Shown piece after piece: positions 16,216 to 23,546 of a stretch of 35,243 nt of DNA. How positions within the stretch are numbered: the stretch's first letter is position 1; every line of letters begins with the position of its first letter. Under the pieces are notes generated by a model, which had not been told where the DNA came from, made no database searches, and saw nothing but the letters and a program-made list of their open reading frames with translations. The DNA comes from an uncultured Eubacteriales bacterium. Its GTDB lineage: Bacteria > Bacillota > Clostridia > Lachnospirales > Lachnospiraceae. Location: positions 1 to 35,243 of the forward strand of contig URND01000016.1 of the NCBI GenBank assembly GCA_900549105.1, given 5' to 3'. Both the position numbers and the translations under genes were made by a program.

Positions 16216-17430
16216 TTATTCATATAAAGTATAAGCACCATCGATAATCTGGATGAACTTGCTTCCTTTATTCGGTTCACCTTCTGCTGTCCATGTGATA
16301 CCATCACCTGTCAGACCATCAACTGTGATTTCTGTCATAGCTGCAATTAAGTCAGCGCTTTCGATGGAACCGGCCTGCTCCATAGCTGCTTTGATTGTAT
16401 AAACTGTATCATAAGCATCTGCTGCAAACTGGTCAGGCGTTGCACTGTAAGCTTCTTCATAGGATTTTACAAATGCCGCTACGTTTTCAGATGGGTCTGC
16501 TGCGAAGAATGGGCTTAAGAAGATAGCGCCTTCAACGGTTGCTGTATCTGTAACTGTGCCGAGAACGCCGTCCCATCCGTCACTGCCGAGGAATGGAAGT
16601 TCCATACCCATATCCTTAGCCTGTTTTGTGATGTATGTTGCTTCCTGATAGTAAGCAGGAACAAAGATAGCTTCTGCATCTGTACCTTTGATTGTTGTTA
16701 ACTGTGTATTAAAGTCAACATCTCCGCCTGTGAAAGCTTCACTTGCAACGATTTCGCCGCCTTTAGCTGCGAATTCTTCTTCAAATGCTTCTTTGATACC
16801 CATGCTGTAGTCGGATGCGCTGTCATAAATAACAGCAACTTTCTTGTAACCAAGTGTTTCTGCTGCTAAACCTGCCATTGTGACACCCTGAGCCGGATCA
16901 GTGAAGCAAATACGGAAAGCATTGTCATTCTTTGTACAGTCGATAGCGGAACCGGATGGCGTAATCTGAAGAATACCATCTTCTGCTGTCAAATCTGTGA
17001 TAGCGATACAAGCGCCGCTTGTTACACAGCCGAGAATCGCCTGAGCGCCGTCGTCCATAACAGAGTTGTAAGCCTGAATGGCTTTATCTTCAGTTGCTTC
17101 ATCATCAGCGAAAGTCATATCCAATGTGTAAGTCTTATCGCCAACTTTAACGCCGCCTGCCGCATTGATTTCTTCAATAGCAATCTCAGCGCCCTGTTTT
17201 ACAGAATTTCCATAGGAAGCAGCATCGCCTGTCAGAGGTCCGATACCGCCAATCAGGAATACTTCGCCATCTGCCGCTGCTGTTGTTTCGCCTTCAGCTG
17301 CTGTTTCGCCGGCTGCTGTTGTCTCTGCTGCTTTTGTTTCTTCTTTTTTCTCACCGCCGCAGGCTGTCAAAGAAGCAACGACTAAAGAAGCGGCTAATGC
17401 CATGCTCATTACTTTTGTCATCTTTTTCAT
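16216..17430 (-). CDS. livJ: Branched-chain amino acid-binding lipoprotein LivJ/LivK type
   Basis: A 404-residue periplasmic-binding-fold lipoprotein. Its N-terminus has a signal peptide ending in a lipobox, LTAC at residues 21-24, so Cys24 is lipidated and the protein is anchored outside the membrane. An Ala/Thr/Glu-rich linker follows, then the Leu/Ile/Val-binding domain starting FLIGGIGPLTGDAASYGN with AIEEINAAGG and TFADDEATEDKAIQAYN. It captures branched-chain amino acids for LivHMGF. AAGGAGGAAT precedes the ATG, and a TTGACA promoter lies about 30 bp further upstream. The codon usage looks more biased than in neighbouring genes, consistent with high expression. Confidence 0.95.
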   Translation of the reverse strand: MKKMTKVMSMALAASLVVASLTACGGEKKEETKAAETTAAGETAAEGETTAAADGEVFLIGGIGPLTGDAASYGNSVKQGAEIAIEEINAAGGVKVGDKTYTLDMTFADDEATEDKAIQAYNSVMDDGAQAILGCVTSGACIAITDLTAEDGILQITPSGSAIDCTKNDNAFRICFTDPAQGVTMAGLAAETLGYKKVAVIYDSASDYSMGIKEAFEEEFAAKGGEIVASEAFTGGDVDFNTQLTTIKGTDAEAIFVPAYYQEATYITKQAKDMGMELPFLGSDGWDGVLGTVTDTATVEGAIFLSPFFAADPSENVAAFVKSYEEAYSATPDQFAADAYDTVYTIKAAMEQAGSIESADLIAAMTEITVDGLTGDGITWTAEGEPNKGSKFIQIIDGAYTLYE

Positions 17431-17460
17431 GTTTTTATTCCTCCTTCTAATTTACGGTTT

Positions 17461-17490
17461 ATTGTAATACCTAAACCCAAGAATTGTCAA
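17461..17490 (-). promoter_or_regulatory. livJ promoter
   Basis: On the minus strand a perfect TTGACA (17490-17485), an 18-nt spacer and TACAAT (17466-17461), upstream of the livJ ribosome site. It is divergent from the amidohydrolase gene, whose own TATAAT lies at 17527-17532 with only a weak -35. Confidence 0.75.
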
Positions 17491-17571
17491 TGAAAAGTAT
17501 GTCTTTTCCCCAACACTTTTTTGGAGTATAATAAAAATAACCAATTTATATTATATAAGGAGGGAAATTTT

Positions 17572-19137
17572 ATGAAAATTTTAACCAATGGTCATTTTAT
17601 TTCCTGCGATGATGAAAATCGCTGTTTTTCAGTTATGGTCATTGACCGGGATAAAATTATCTATACCGGCGACACTGTTCCGGAGGAATATGCCGAATGT
17701 CCGGCCATCGATATGCACGGATACACTGTTGTCCCGGCTTTCTCAGATACCCATATGCACTTTGAAAGTTTTGCCCTCTTCCGCACAACCGTTGATGTCC
17801 GTGATGCTAAAAATTTTGAAGAGATGGGTGAAATGCTTCGTGCATGGACAGATGCCCATCCAAAGGCCAAATTTTTGCCGGCCTACGGATGCAGCGCCCA
17901 TACAGTCGCCGAGAAACGTCTGCCTGAAACAAAAGATTTGGACGCTATGACCGATTTGCCGTTATTAATCGTAAAATATGACGGTCATGCCGCAGTGGCC
18001 AACTCGGCCCTGATCGACCTTTTCCCGCTGGACGTTCTTGCTGACCCGGGCTTTGATTCCAACACCGGATGGCTCTATCAAAACGCATTTTACAAAGGTG
18101 TCAATTTTATTACACAAAAAATTTCTCCGTTCACCCTGCTCCAGGGTATGCAGGATGCTGCAGAAGCCCTCGCTGAAAAGGGGATTGGCTATATTCATAC
18201 CGTTGAAGGCGTCGGCTACAAAAATGACATCGATATTGACACAATAAACATTGTCCGCCGGGCGCTCCCGCAGAAATTTACCGTCTTTTTCCAAACAATG
18301 GATGTGGATAAAGTTGTGAAGCGCAAAATGACCCACATCGGCGGCTGCTTCTCTCTGGCATTGGACGGCTGTTTCGGCTCAGAGGATGCGGCGCTGTCCG
18401 AAGGCTACACAAATAACCCGGAAAATAAAGGATTCCTGGCCTATACTCAGGAAGAAGTCAATGATTTCTGCATTAAGGCCAACCGGGCCGGACTGCAGAT
18501 TACGATGCACGCCATCGGCGACGCGGCCGTAGAGCAGGCTTTGAACGCCTATGAAGCCGCATTAAAGGATTATCCGCGAAAAGATGCGCGGCACATTTTA
18601 ATCCACGGCGATTTGATGAATGTTGAAGCCATTAAAAAAGCAGCGGAGCTTGGCATTACCATCGCCGTACAGCCGGCCTTTTTGGACTGGCCGCAGGAGC
18701 CGGAAGCTTATCTGGAATCTATTCTCGGCGAACGGGCAAAACAGATTCTTCCGCTTCGGGATATGATTGATGCCGGTCTCCTCGTCACTTCCGGCAGTGA
18801 TGCCCCTTGCACCATCCCGGATCCAATCGAGGGAATTCACATTTGCTGCAACCATCCAAACCCGGAACAGGCCCTGACACCGATGGAAGCTTTAAAAACC
18901 TATACCATCTGGCCGGCCCGCAGCGCCTTTGACGATAATTACTATGGAAGTCTGACGCCGGGCAAAAAAGCCAACTTCCTCGTGCTGGACAAGGATATCC
19001 TTTCCATTCCGAAGGAAGAGATTAAGACAACGAAAATCAAAGGCGTTTTCCTGAATGGCCGCCGTTTCCGTCCTGCAGATAAGTTTTCTGTTCCAAAACT
19101 GGCACAGAAAATCTGGGCTAACCGAAAAGAGGATTAA
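17572..19137 (+). CDS. YtcJ-type amidohydrolase (Amidohydro_3 family)
   Basis: A 521-residue metal-dependent hydrolase. The N-terminal metal motif is SDTHMHFES, a Lys-containing segment LIVKYDGHAAVANSA follows, then TMHAIGDAAVEQALN, ILIHGDL and GSDAPCTIPDPIEG, in the order expected for YtcJ-like amidohydrolases. Both ends form the small beta domain typical of the superfamily (ILTNGHFISC at the start, GKKANFLVLDKDIL near the end). The substrate is unknown; relatives act on amide or formyl bonds. ATG 17572 is chosen over an upstream in-frame TTG because AAGGAGGG sits 7 nt before it and the protein starts like its relatives. It is 3 bp ahead of the HD gene. Confidence 0.9.
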   Translation: MKILTNGHFISCDDENRCFSVMVIDRDKIIYTGDTVPEEYAECPAIDMHGYTVVPAFSDTHMHFESFALFRTTVDVRDAKNFEEMGEMLRAWTDAHPKAKFLPAYGCSAHTVAEKRLPETKDLDAMTDLPLLIVKYDGHAAVANSALIDLFPLDVLADPGFDSNTGWLYQNAFYKGVNFITQKISPFTLLQGMQDAAEALAEKGIGYIHTVEGVGYKNDIDIDTINIVRRALPQKFTVFFQTMDVDKVVKRKMTHIGGCFSLALDGCFGSEDAALSEGYTNNPENKGFLAYTQEEVNDFCIKANRAGLQITMHAIGDAAVEQALNAYEAALKDYPRKDARHILIHGDLMNVEAIKKAAELGITIAVQPAFLDWPQEPEAYLESILGERAKQILPLRDMIDAGLLVTSGSDAPCTIPDPIEGIHICCNHPNPEQALTPMEALKTYTIWPARSAFDDNYYGSLTPGKKANFLVLDKDILSIPKEEIKTTKIKGVFLNGRRFRPADKFSVPKLAQKIWANRKED

Positions 19138-19140
19138 TCC

Positions 19141-19584
19141 ATGATTTATACGCCTATGACCCGGAAGGCCATGAAGATTGCCTATGACGCCCATGCCGGA
19201 CAGGTAGATAAAACGGGAATTCCCTATATCTACCACCCGATACATCTGGCGGAAAGTATGTCCGATGAAAACTCCGTTATTACAGCATTGCTTCATGATG
19301 TCGCGGAGGACACGAATATCACTATTGATGATCTGGCCCGCGAGGGATTTCATGAGGATATACTGACAGCCCTGACCCTTTTGACACATAATCCGGCTGA
19401 GGAATACATGGATTACATTTCACGGCTTTCCACCTGCCCGCTGGCCCGCAAGGTTAAGCTGGCCGACCTGCGTCATAATTCCGATGCAACCCGGCTGGAT
19501 TCCATCGATGAAAAAACAGCCCGGCGGCTGGAAAAATACAGCCGCGCCATCCGGCTTTTAGAAGCAGTCGAAGGGGGCGGGTGA
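19141..19584 (+). CDS. Small HD-domain phosphohydrolase, SpoT/MESH1-like
   Basis: A 147-residue single-domain protein similar to the hydrolase half of RelA/SpoT. It shows the metal-binding set in order: AHAGQ (His18), YIYHPIHLAE (His32), ALLHDVAEDT (His52-Asp53, with Glu56-Asp57) and KLADLRHN (Asp109). Small alarmone hydrolases of this type remove the 3'-pyrophosphate from (p)ppGpp; some act on NADPH or other nucleotides, so the exact substrate is open. No synthetase domain is present. It starts 3 bp after the amidohydrolase stop and is followed directly by a terminator, so the two genes form a closed pair. Confidence 0.85.
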   Translation: MIYTPMTRKAMKIAYDAHAGQVDKTGIPYIYHPIHLAESMSDENSVITALLHDVAEDTNITIDDLAREGFHEDILTALTLLTHNPAEEYMDYISRLSTCPLARKVKLADLRHNSDATRLDSIDEKTARRLEKYSRAIRLLEAVEGGG

Positions 19585-19599
19585 GATTTCTATTTAAAA

Positions 19600-19655
19600 A
19601 ATAAGGCAGGCAATTCGGAGATAACCTTTCCCTGAATTGCCTGTCTTATTTTTTA
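19600..19655. terminator. Bidirectional terminator between converging genes
   Basis: AATAAGGCAGGCAATTC (19600-19616) pairs with GAATTGCCTGTCTTATT (19634-19650), with one mismatch. It is flanked by A-rich sequence on the left and TTTTTTATA on the right. The stop codon of the minus-strand 99-residue gene lies inside the right arm. Confidence 0.85.
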
Positions 19656-19945
19656 TATGTGGTTATTAAAATACTCTCTCCTATCCGTTCCGGACTGTCC
19701 ATTAATAATGCTTTAAAGATATATGGAATGTGTCCTTTTCTATTTGGACTATGGGAGTAAAAAGCATAATCATTATAATAATCTGCAGAATATTCAAAAA
19801 TAGCTTTGCCCAAAGCTATCTTTGCCTTTTGTTCATCCTCCCCATTTTCAACCAGGTCTATCCCATTTAAAGATAAAGTAACCGAGCCGTCATCTTCAAT
19901 ATATTTCTCTGCTGTAAATTTATATGCATTTAAAATTTCTTCCAT
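19646..19945 (-). CDS. Hypothetical 99-residue acidic protein next to a Rpn-family nuclease
   Basis: Not recognised. It is a small soluble protein without a signal peptide or membrane segment. The first half is acidic and beta-rich in appearance (YIEDDGSVTLSLNGIDLVE) and the second half is aromatic and basic (EYSADYYNDYAFYSHSPNRK). It starts 18 bp after the stop of the Rpn-like gene, so the two are probably co-transcribed, and it ends inside the terminator hairpin. The ribosome site is weak (AGGTAG). A helper or immunity-type partner of the nuclease-fold protein is possible only by context. Confidence 0.6.
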   Translation of the reverse strand: MEEILNAYKFTAEKYIEDDGSVTLSLNGIDLVENGEDEQKAKIALGKAIFEYSADYYNDYAFYSHSPNRKGHIPYIFKALLMDSPERIGESILITTYKK

Positions 19946-19963
19946 AGTTTCTAACTACCTGTC

Positions 19964-20767
19964 TTAAATCTTTTTGATAAGAATTCCTTTTTCTGTATCA
20001 GAAACACCCATGGCTGTCATTGCCTGTTCTGCCGTCAACCCTAAATTTTTCATGAGATTACGAAGTGTTTCAAGCAGAGTAATGATATTCTGCTCAGCAG
20101 CAGCTTCTTTTCGCATATCTTCCATAGCTTTGCACATAACTTCCACTCCTTTCACATCTTCTTTGAAATAACGCACTCTTTCAGCTAAAATTTTATAATG
20201 CATGTCTTTCGCATCCGTGCAAGAAAAATCAAACATTAATTTACCAAGTTCCGTTTCATCCTTTATCTGGGAATTCACATATATGATATGAGCTTCGTCA
20301 CCAAATACTACTCCTGTTTCCTTAATTATCCGGTCAATGTGATAAATAGGTAATCCAGCCTTCAACACATCATTTTCTGTAATAAAAATAACATAAGTTT
20401 CCGCTAGCTTCTCATAATTATCTCCCGGCTCCGTTATATTTGCATCTAGCAAACTACTATTATATCTGGCTCTCTTTATGTTTGTTCCTCTATTGCTCCT
20501 TTGAATTTCAATATTGTAAACACGTCCATTTTCATCCATTGCCATAATATCCAACCGGATAGAACGTCCTTGCAAATTCTTTATATCATACTGTACATGT
20601 ACTTCCCTGACATCCAAATCTTTTCTGTCTAAAATAATCTGCAGTAGAAAACGGGCGCACTTTTTATCCTCAAAAACCTTGCTCATAAAATCATCATCCA
20701 GCAGGCGAAATTCCCGTATCCTCTGCATATCCTCGGCATGTTTTCTCTCCAAATCCAATTCTACCAT
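19964..20767 (-). CDS. Rpn/PD-(D/E)XK nuclease family protein (PF12784-like)
   Basis: A 267-residue protein of the Rpn family, often annotated as a PD-(D/E)XK nuclease family transposase. The start FRLLDDDFMSKVFEDKKCA and the catalytic region RLDIMAMDENGRVYNIEIQR, which supplies the Asp and the Glu-x-Gln, are diagnostic. Rpn proteins are DNA endonucleases linked to recombination or phage defence. The C-terminus ends in a three-helix tail (about residues 215-267) that includes LTAEQAMTAMGVS, a common appendage in Clostridia copies. AGGTGAA precedes the ATG and a promoter is at 20829-20801. The genes to its right are divergent. Confidence 0.85.
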   Translation of the reverse strand: MVELDLERKHAEDMQRIREFRLLDDDFMSKVFEDKKCARFLLQIILDRKDLDVREVHVQYDIKNLQGRSIRLDIMAMDENGRVYNIEIQRSNRGTNIKRARYNSSLLDANITEPGDNYEKLAETYVIFITENDVLKAGLPIYHIDRIIKETGVVFGDEAHIIYVNSQIKDETELGKLMFDFSCTDAKDMHYKILAERVRYFKEDVKGVEVMCKAMEDMRKEAAAEQNIITLLETLRNLMKNLGLTAEQAMTAMGVSDTEKGILIKKI

Positions 20768-20800
20768 GTCTTCACCTGCATTTCTTCACTTTTCTTCTAT

Positions 20801-20829
20801 ATGATACCACAAAGAAAAGTCTTTTACAA
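20801..20829 (-). promoter_or_regulatory. Promoter of the Rpn-family gene
   Basis: On the minus strand TTGTAA (20829-20824), a 17-nt spacer and TATCAT (20806-20801), 33 bp before the ATG. It is divergent from the hydG-operon promoter, which starts only 15 bp away. Confidence 0.55.
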
Positions 20830-20844
20830 TCGGCACAATAATAA

Positions 20845-20873
20845 TTGACTTTTGAAAAAGAATCTCATATACT
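20845..20873 (+). promoter_or_regulatory. Promoter of the TM1266-hydG operon
   Basis: TTGACT (20845-20850), a 17-nt spacer and TATACT (20868-20873). The transcript would begin near 20880, giving a leader of nearly 190 nt before the first gene. Confidence 0.75.
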
Positions 20874-20879
20874 GAATAA

Positions 20880-21036
20880 AAAGGTGCGCCGCGAGATACG
20901 TCTTTCGGCAAACCATTCGGCAAATTTTATAACCCCTGCTGAACCTTAGGGTACGCCCGAAAGTGAAGATAAGGATAACTTACAGTAAGATATATACCCT
21001 TACCCTGTCCAGCAGTTTTTGCGGACAGGGTTTTTT
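20880..21036 (+). ncRNA. Structured 5' leader with terminator, candidate riboswitch/attenuator of unknown class
   Basis: Between the promoter and the TM1266 gene there is a long GC-rich leader that ends in an intrinsic terminator before the coding region. Visible pairing includes CTTTCGG (20902-20908) with CCGAAAG (20957-20963), enclosing ACCCCT/AGGGT. An alternative pairing exists: AGGGTA (20948-20953) can pair with TACCCT (21001-21006), which overlaps the left arm of the terminator and could act as an antiterminator. The motif TTCGGCAAA occurs twice (20904-20912 and 20916-20924). No match to a known riboswitch consensus was recognised by eye. Placement suggests control of H-cluster assembly by a metabolite, metal or redox signal, but this is inference. 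Confidence 0.55.
21003..21036 (+). terminator. Intrinsic terminator inside the TM1266-hydG leader
   Basis: CCCTGTCC (21003-21010) pairs perfectly with GGACAGGG (21023-21030), followed by TTTTTT (21031-21036). It is downstream of the promoter and 32 bp before the first start codon, so it must be regulated or leaky for the operon to be expressed. Confidence 0.85.
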
Positions 21037-21067
21037 GGTATAAAAACCGTTTATAAATGGAGGATTT

Positions 21068-21313
21068 ATGGATACACGTATCGCCGTCATCGGCATCATT
21101 GTTGAGAACCCGGAGGCCGCGCCTCGAATCAATAATATTCTGCACGAATATTCCCCCTACATACTCGGGCGCATGGGAATTCCTTATCCAAAACGGGAAT
21201 TATCTATTATTAGCATTGTCATTGATGCGCCGCAGAATATCATCAGCGCGCTGTCCGGCAAATTAGGCATGATTCCCGATGTAAGTACCAAAACTGTTTA
21301 TTCGAAAGTATGA
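21068..21313 (+). CDS. TM1266-family iron-only hydrogenase system regulator
   Basis: An 81-residue ACT-like/ferredoxin-fold protein of the TM1266 family, named for its constant linkage to [FeFe]-hydrogenase genes. The pattern RIAVIGIIVENPEAAPRIN, then ILHEYSPYILGRMGIPY and a final LSGKLGMIPDVSTKTVYSK is characteristic. It is thought to regulate hydrogenase maturation or activity; the mechanism is not established. GGAGG lies before the ATG and hydG begins 18 bp downstream. Confidence 0.9.
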   Translation: MDTRIAVIGIIVENPEAAPRINNILHEYSPYILGRMGIPYPKRELSIISIVIDAPQNIISALSGKLGMIPDVSTKTVYSKV

Positions 21314-21331
21314 AAAAAGGAGACGAAATTT

Positions 21332-22750
21332 ATGTATGACGTAAAATCACTCAAGGCAGAAGAATTTATTAATGACGAAGAAATTCTGGACTGCCTCAGA
21401 TATGCCCAGGAAAACAAAAACAATCGTGAACTCATTGATGAAATCTTAAAAAAAGCAGAAGAGATGAAAGGCATCAGCCATCGTGAGGCCGCCGTTCTTC
21501 TGGAATGTGATATGCCGGATGAGATTGAAAAAATGTTCCATCTGGCAAAAAAAATTAAGGACCGCTTCTACGGCAATCGAATCGTTATGTTCGCGCCGCT
21601 TTATCTGTCCAACTACTGTGTCAACGGCTGTACCTACTGTCCGTATCACGCAAAAAATAAACATATTGCCCGGAAAAAGCTGACCCAGGAGGAAATCCGA
21701 CAGGAGGTTATAGCTCTCCAGGATATGGGCCACAAGCGTCTGGCCCTGGAAGCCGGAGAGGACCCGGTCAACAATCCGATTGAATATATTCTTGAATGTA
21801 TTCATACAATTTACGGCATTAAACACAAAAACGGCGCTATCCGCCGTGTCAATGTTAATATTGCAGCCACAACTGTGGAAAACTACCGCAAATTAAAAGA
21901 AGCAGGTATCGGAACTTATATCCTGTTCCAGGAAACCTATAATAAAAAGAGTTATGAAGAACTCCATCCAACCGGCCCTAAGAGCAATTACGCTTATCAC
22001 ACCGAAGCTATGGACCGGGCTATGGAGGGCGGCATCGACGATGTGGGTATCGGCGTTCTTTTCGGCCTTAACATGTACCGCTATGATTTTGTCGGCCTTC
22101 TCATGCACGCCGAACATCTGGAAGCGGCTCAGGGCGTTGGACCGCACACCATCAGTGTGCCTCGCGTCTGCCCTGCAGATGATATCGATGTCAACGACTT
22201 CTCCAATGCCATCCCGGATGACATTTTTGAGAAAATCGTTGCCTTAATTCGTATCGCTGTTCCATACACGGGCATGATTATTTCAACCCGGGAATCACAA
22301 AAAGTACGCGAAAAGGTACTCCAGCTCGGCGTATCCCAGATCAGCGGCGGCTCCCGCACCAGCGTCGGCGGCTATGTGGAGCCGGAACCGGAAGAAGAAA
22401 ATTCCGCCCAGTTCGATGTCACTGACCGCCGCAGCCTTGACGAGGTTATCAACTGGCTGCTGGAAATGGGCTTCATCCCTAGCTTCTGTACCGCCTGCTA
22501 CCGGGAAGGCCGCACCGGCGACCGCTTCATGTCCCTCTTAAAAGCGGGACAGATTTCCAACTGCTGCCAGCCAAACGCCTTAATGACCCTCAAGGAATAC
22601 CTGATGGATTATGCCTCCGAGGAAACCCGCAAAAACGGCGAAAAGCTGATTGAAAAAGAGCTGGCAAATGTGGCCAGCGACAAAGTCCGCGAAATCACCC
22701 GAGAACATTTAAAAGATATAGCCGAAGGAAAACGGGATTTCCGATTCTAA
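21332..22750 (+). CDS. hydG: [FeFe]-hydrogenase H-cluster radical SAM maturase HydG
   Basis: A 472-residue radical SAM tyrosine lyase that makes CO and cyanide ligands, delivered as an Fe(CO)2CN synthon, for the hydrogenase H-cluster. The SAM cluster motif is CVNGCTYC (Cys96, Cys100, Cys103), in the CxxxCxxC form. The C-terminal auxiliary cluster motif begins CTACYREG with a further Cys about 22 residues later in SNCCQPNA, which separates HydG from the related ThiH. Length is normal. It follows TM1266 by 18 bp with AAAGGAGA upstream. hydE, hydF and a hydrogenase gene are not in the window, so the maturation genes are dispersed. Confidence 0.96.
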   Translation: MYDVKSLKAEEFINDEEILDCLRYAQENKNNRELIDEILKKAEEMKGISHREAAVLLECDMPDEIEKMFHLAKKIKDRFYGNRIVMFAPLYLSNYCVNGCTYCPYHAKNKHIARKKLTQEEIRQEVIALQDMGHKRLALEAGEDPVNNPIEYILECIHTIYGIKHKNGAIRRVNVNIAATTVENYRKLKEAGIGTYILFQETYNKKSYEELHPTGPKSNYAYHTEAMDRAMEGGIDDVGIGVLFGLNMYRYDFVGLLMHAEHLEAAQGVGPHTISVPRVCPADDIDVNDFSNAIPDDIFEKIVALIRIAVPYTGMIISTRESQKVREKVLQLGVSQISGGSRTSVGGYVEPEPEEENSAQFDVTDRRSLDEVINWLLEMGFIPSFCTACYREGRTGDRFMSLLKAGQISNCCQPNALMTLKEYLMDYASEETRKNGEKLIEKELANVASDKVREITREHLKDIAEGKRDFRF

Positions 22751-22755
22751 AGATT

Positions 22756-22795
22756 CAAAAACACCGAGGCTGTGGAGAAATTCTCCACAGCCTCG
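22756..22795 (-). terminator. Terminator of the CRISPR-associated operon
   Basis: A 15-bp perfect inverted repeat, CGAGGCTGTGGAGAA (22765-22779) with TTCTCCACAGCCTCG (22781-22795). On the minus strand it is followed by GTGTTTTTG, placing it right after cas6. The plus strand lacks a U-tract, so hydG transcripts may end poorly here and run antisense into cas6. Confidence 0.8.
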
Positions 22796-22802
22796 TACTA
22801 TT

Positions 22803-23546
22803 CTACAGCATCTCTTTCTGAATAATGCACCCGAATCCAATACTGTTTCTCGCCCCGATTCCGGACAGCAGCGCCAATTCGAGCATCTCGGCAGAGCCAT
22901 ACAGTTTAAATCTGCCCTTCCAGGCCCGGATTTGAAAGCCGCTGTAATAGGTTTTTATCTCCCGAAGACGGTCGGAGGTATCCGGCAGAATTTTGAAATC
23001 CGTATTTTCCGGCTCCACACCGTAATAGGCCTTATATTTTCTTAAAAGGTTATCCCTGAGCATGCCGGAGAAATCTTTTTCTGTCGGGCTGTAAAAATAA
23101 GTCTTTTTTCTTCCGTCCCCGGTTGTCAGGGTGGAATGAATCGTTACCGGGGATAAGGTTTCCACAACGCAATTTCGATATTCTTCCATAACCATCCGGC
23201 AGTCCACTAATTGAAGGTAATTGTTCCCCAGCCGGAGGAGCTGCCGTCTTTCCACAGCCTCAGCAATAACCTGGTGTCCCTCATCGGAATAAAAGGTCAG
23301 ACATATCTGCACCGGGCCGGTGAAAATTCTTTTTCTTTTTTCCCTATGATAAAAGCTCTCGCCCATCATCTCTGAAAATGTGTACAGCTTAAAGGAACGC
23401 TTATCCCTCTGATACCCCCTGTCATGAAGAAACGATGCATAACCCCGGTTTCCAAGCCAGGACAACAGGGCTGCCTGCAATATCTTGTTATAGCTTGCCG
23501 GGACCATCACCGGTTCCTGGCTGTAAAATGTCAAAATGTATTTCAT
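22803..23546 (-). CDS. cas6: CRISPR-associated endoribonuclease Cas6
   Basis: A 247-residue RAMP-fold RNase that cuts pre-crRNA within the repeat. The C-terminal glycine-rich loop is LLSGIGARNSIGFGC (about 227-240), the hallmark of Cas6. A probable catalytic His is His41 in YASFLHDRGYQ, matching the position of the His in archaeal Cas6 proteins. The N-terminus folds as a ferredoxin-like domain by pattern. On the minus strand the array repeat ends ATTGAAAC, the classical 8-nt handle left by Cas6. The ATG overlaps the upstream stop (ATGA) and has GGAGGATATG before it. It is the last gene of the operon. Confidence 0.9.
   Translation of the reverse strand: MKYILTFYSQEPVMVPASYNKILQAALLSWLGNRGYASFLHDRGYQRDKRSFKLYTFSEMMGESFYHREKRKRIFTGPVQICLTFYSDEGHQVIAEAVERRQLLRLGNNYLQLVDCRMVMEEYRNCVVETLSPVTIHSTLTTGDGRKKTYFYSPTEKDFSGMLRDNLLRKYKAYYGVEPENTDFKILPDTSDRLREIKTYYSGFQIRAWKGRFKLYGSAEMLELALLSGIGARNSIGFGCIIQKEML

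Noticed and set aside
20880..21036. Known riboswitch classes (T-box, TPP, SAM-I, c-di-GMP, cobalamin, lysine, FMN) for the hydG leader
   Set aside because: Fragments such as GGCAAACC or AGGGTA recall some consensus pieces, but the diagnostic cores (for example the T-box sequence, CTGAGA of TPP, GACGCAAAGC of c-di-GMP-I) are absent.
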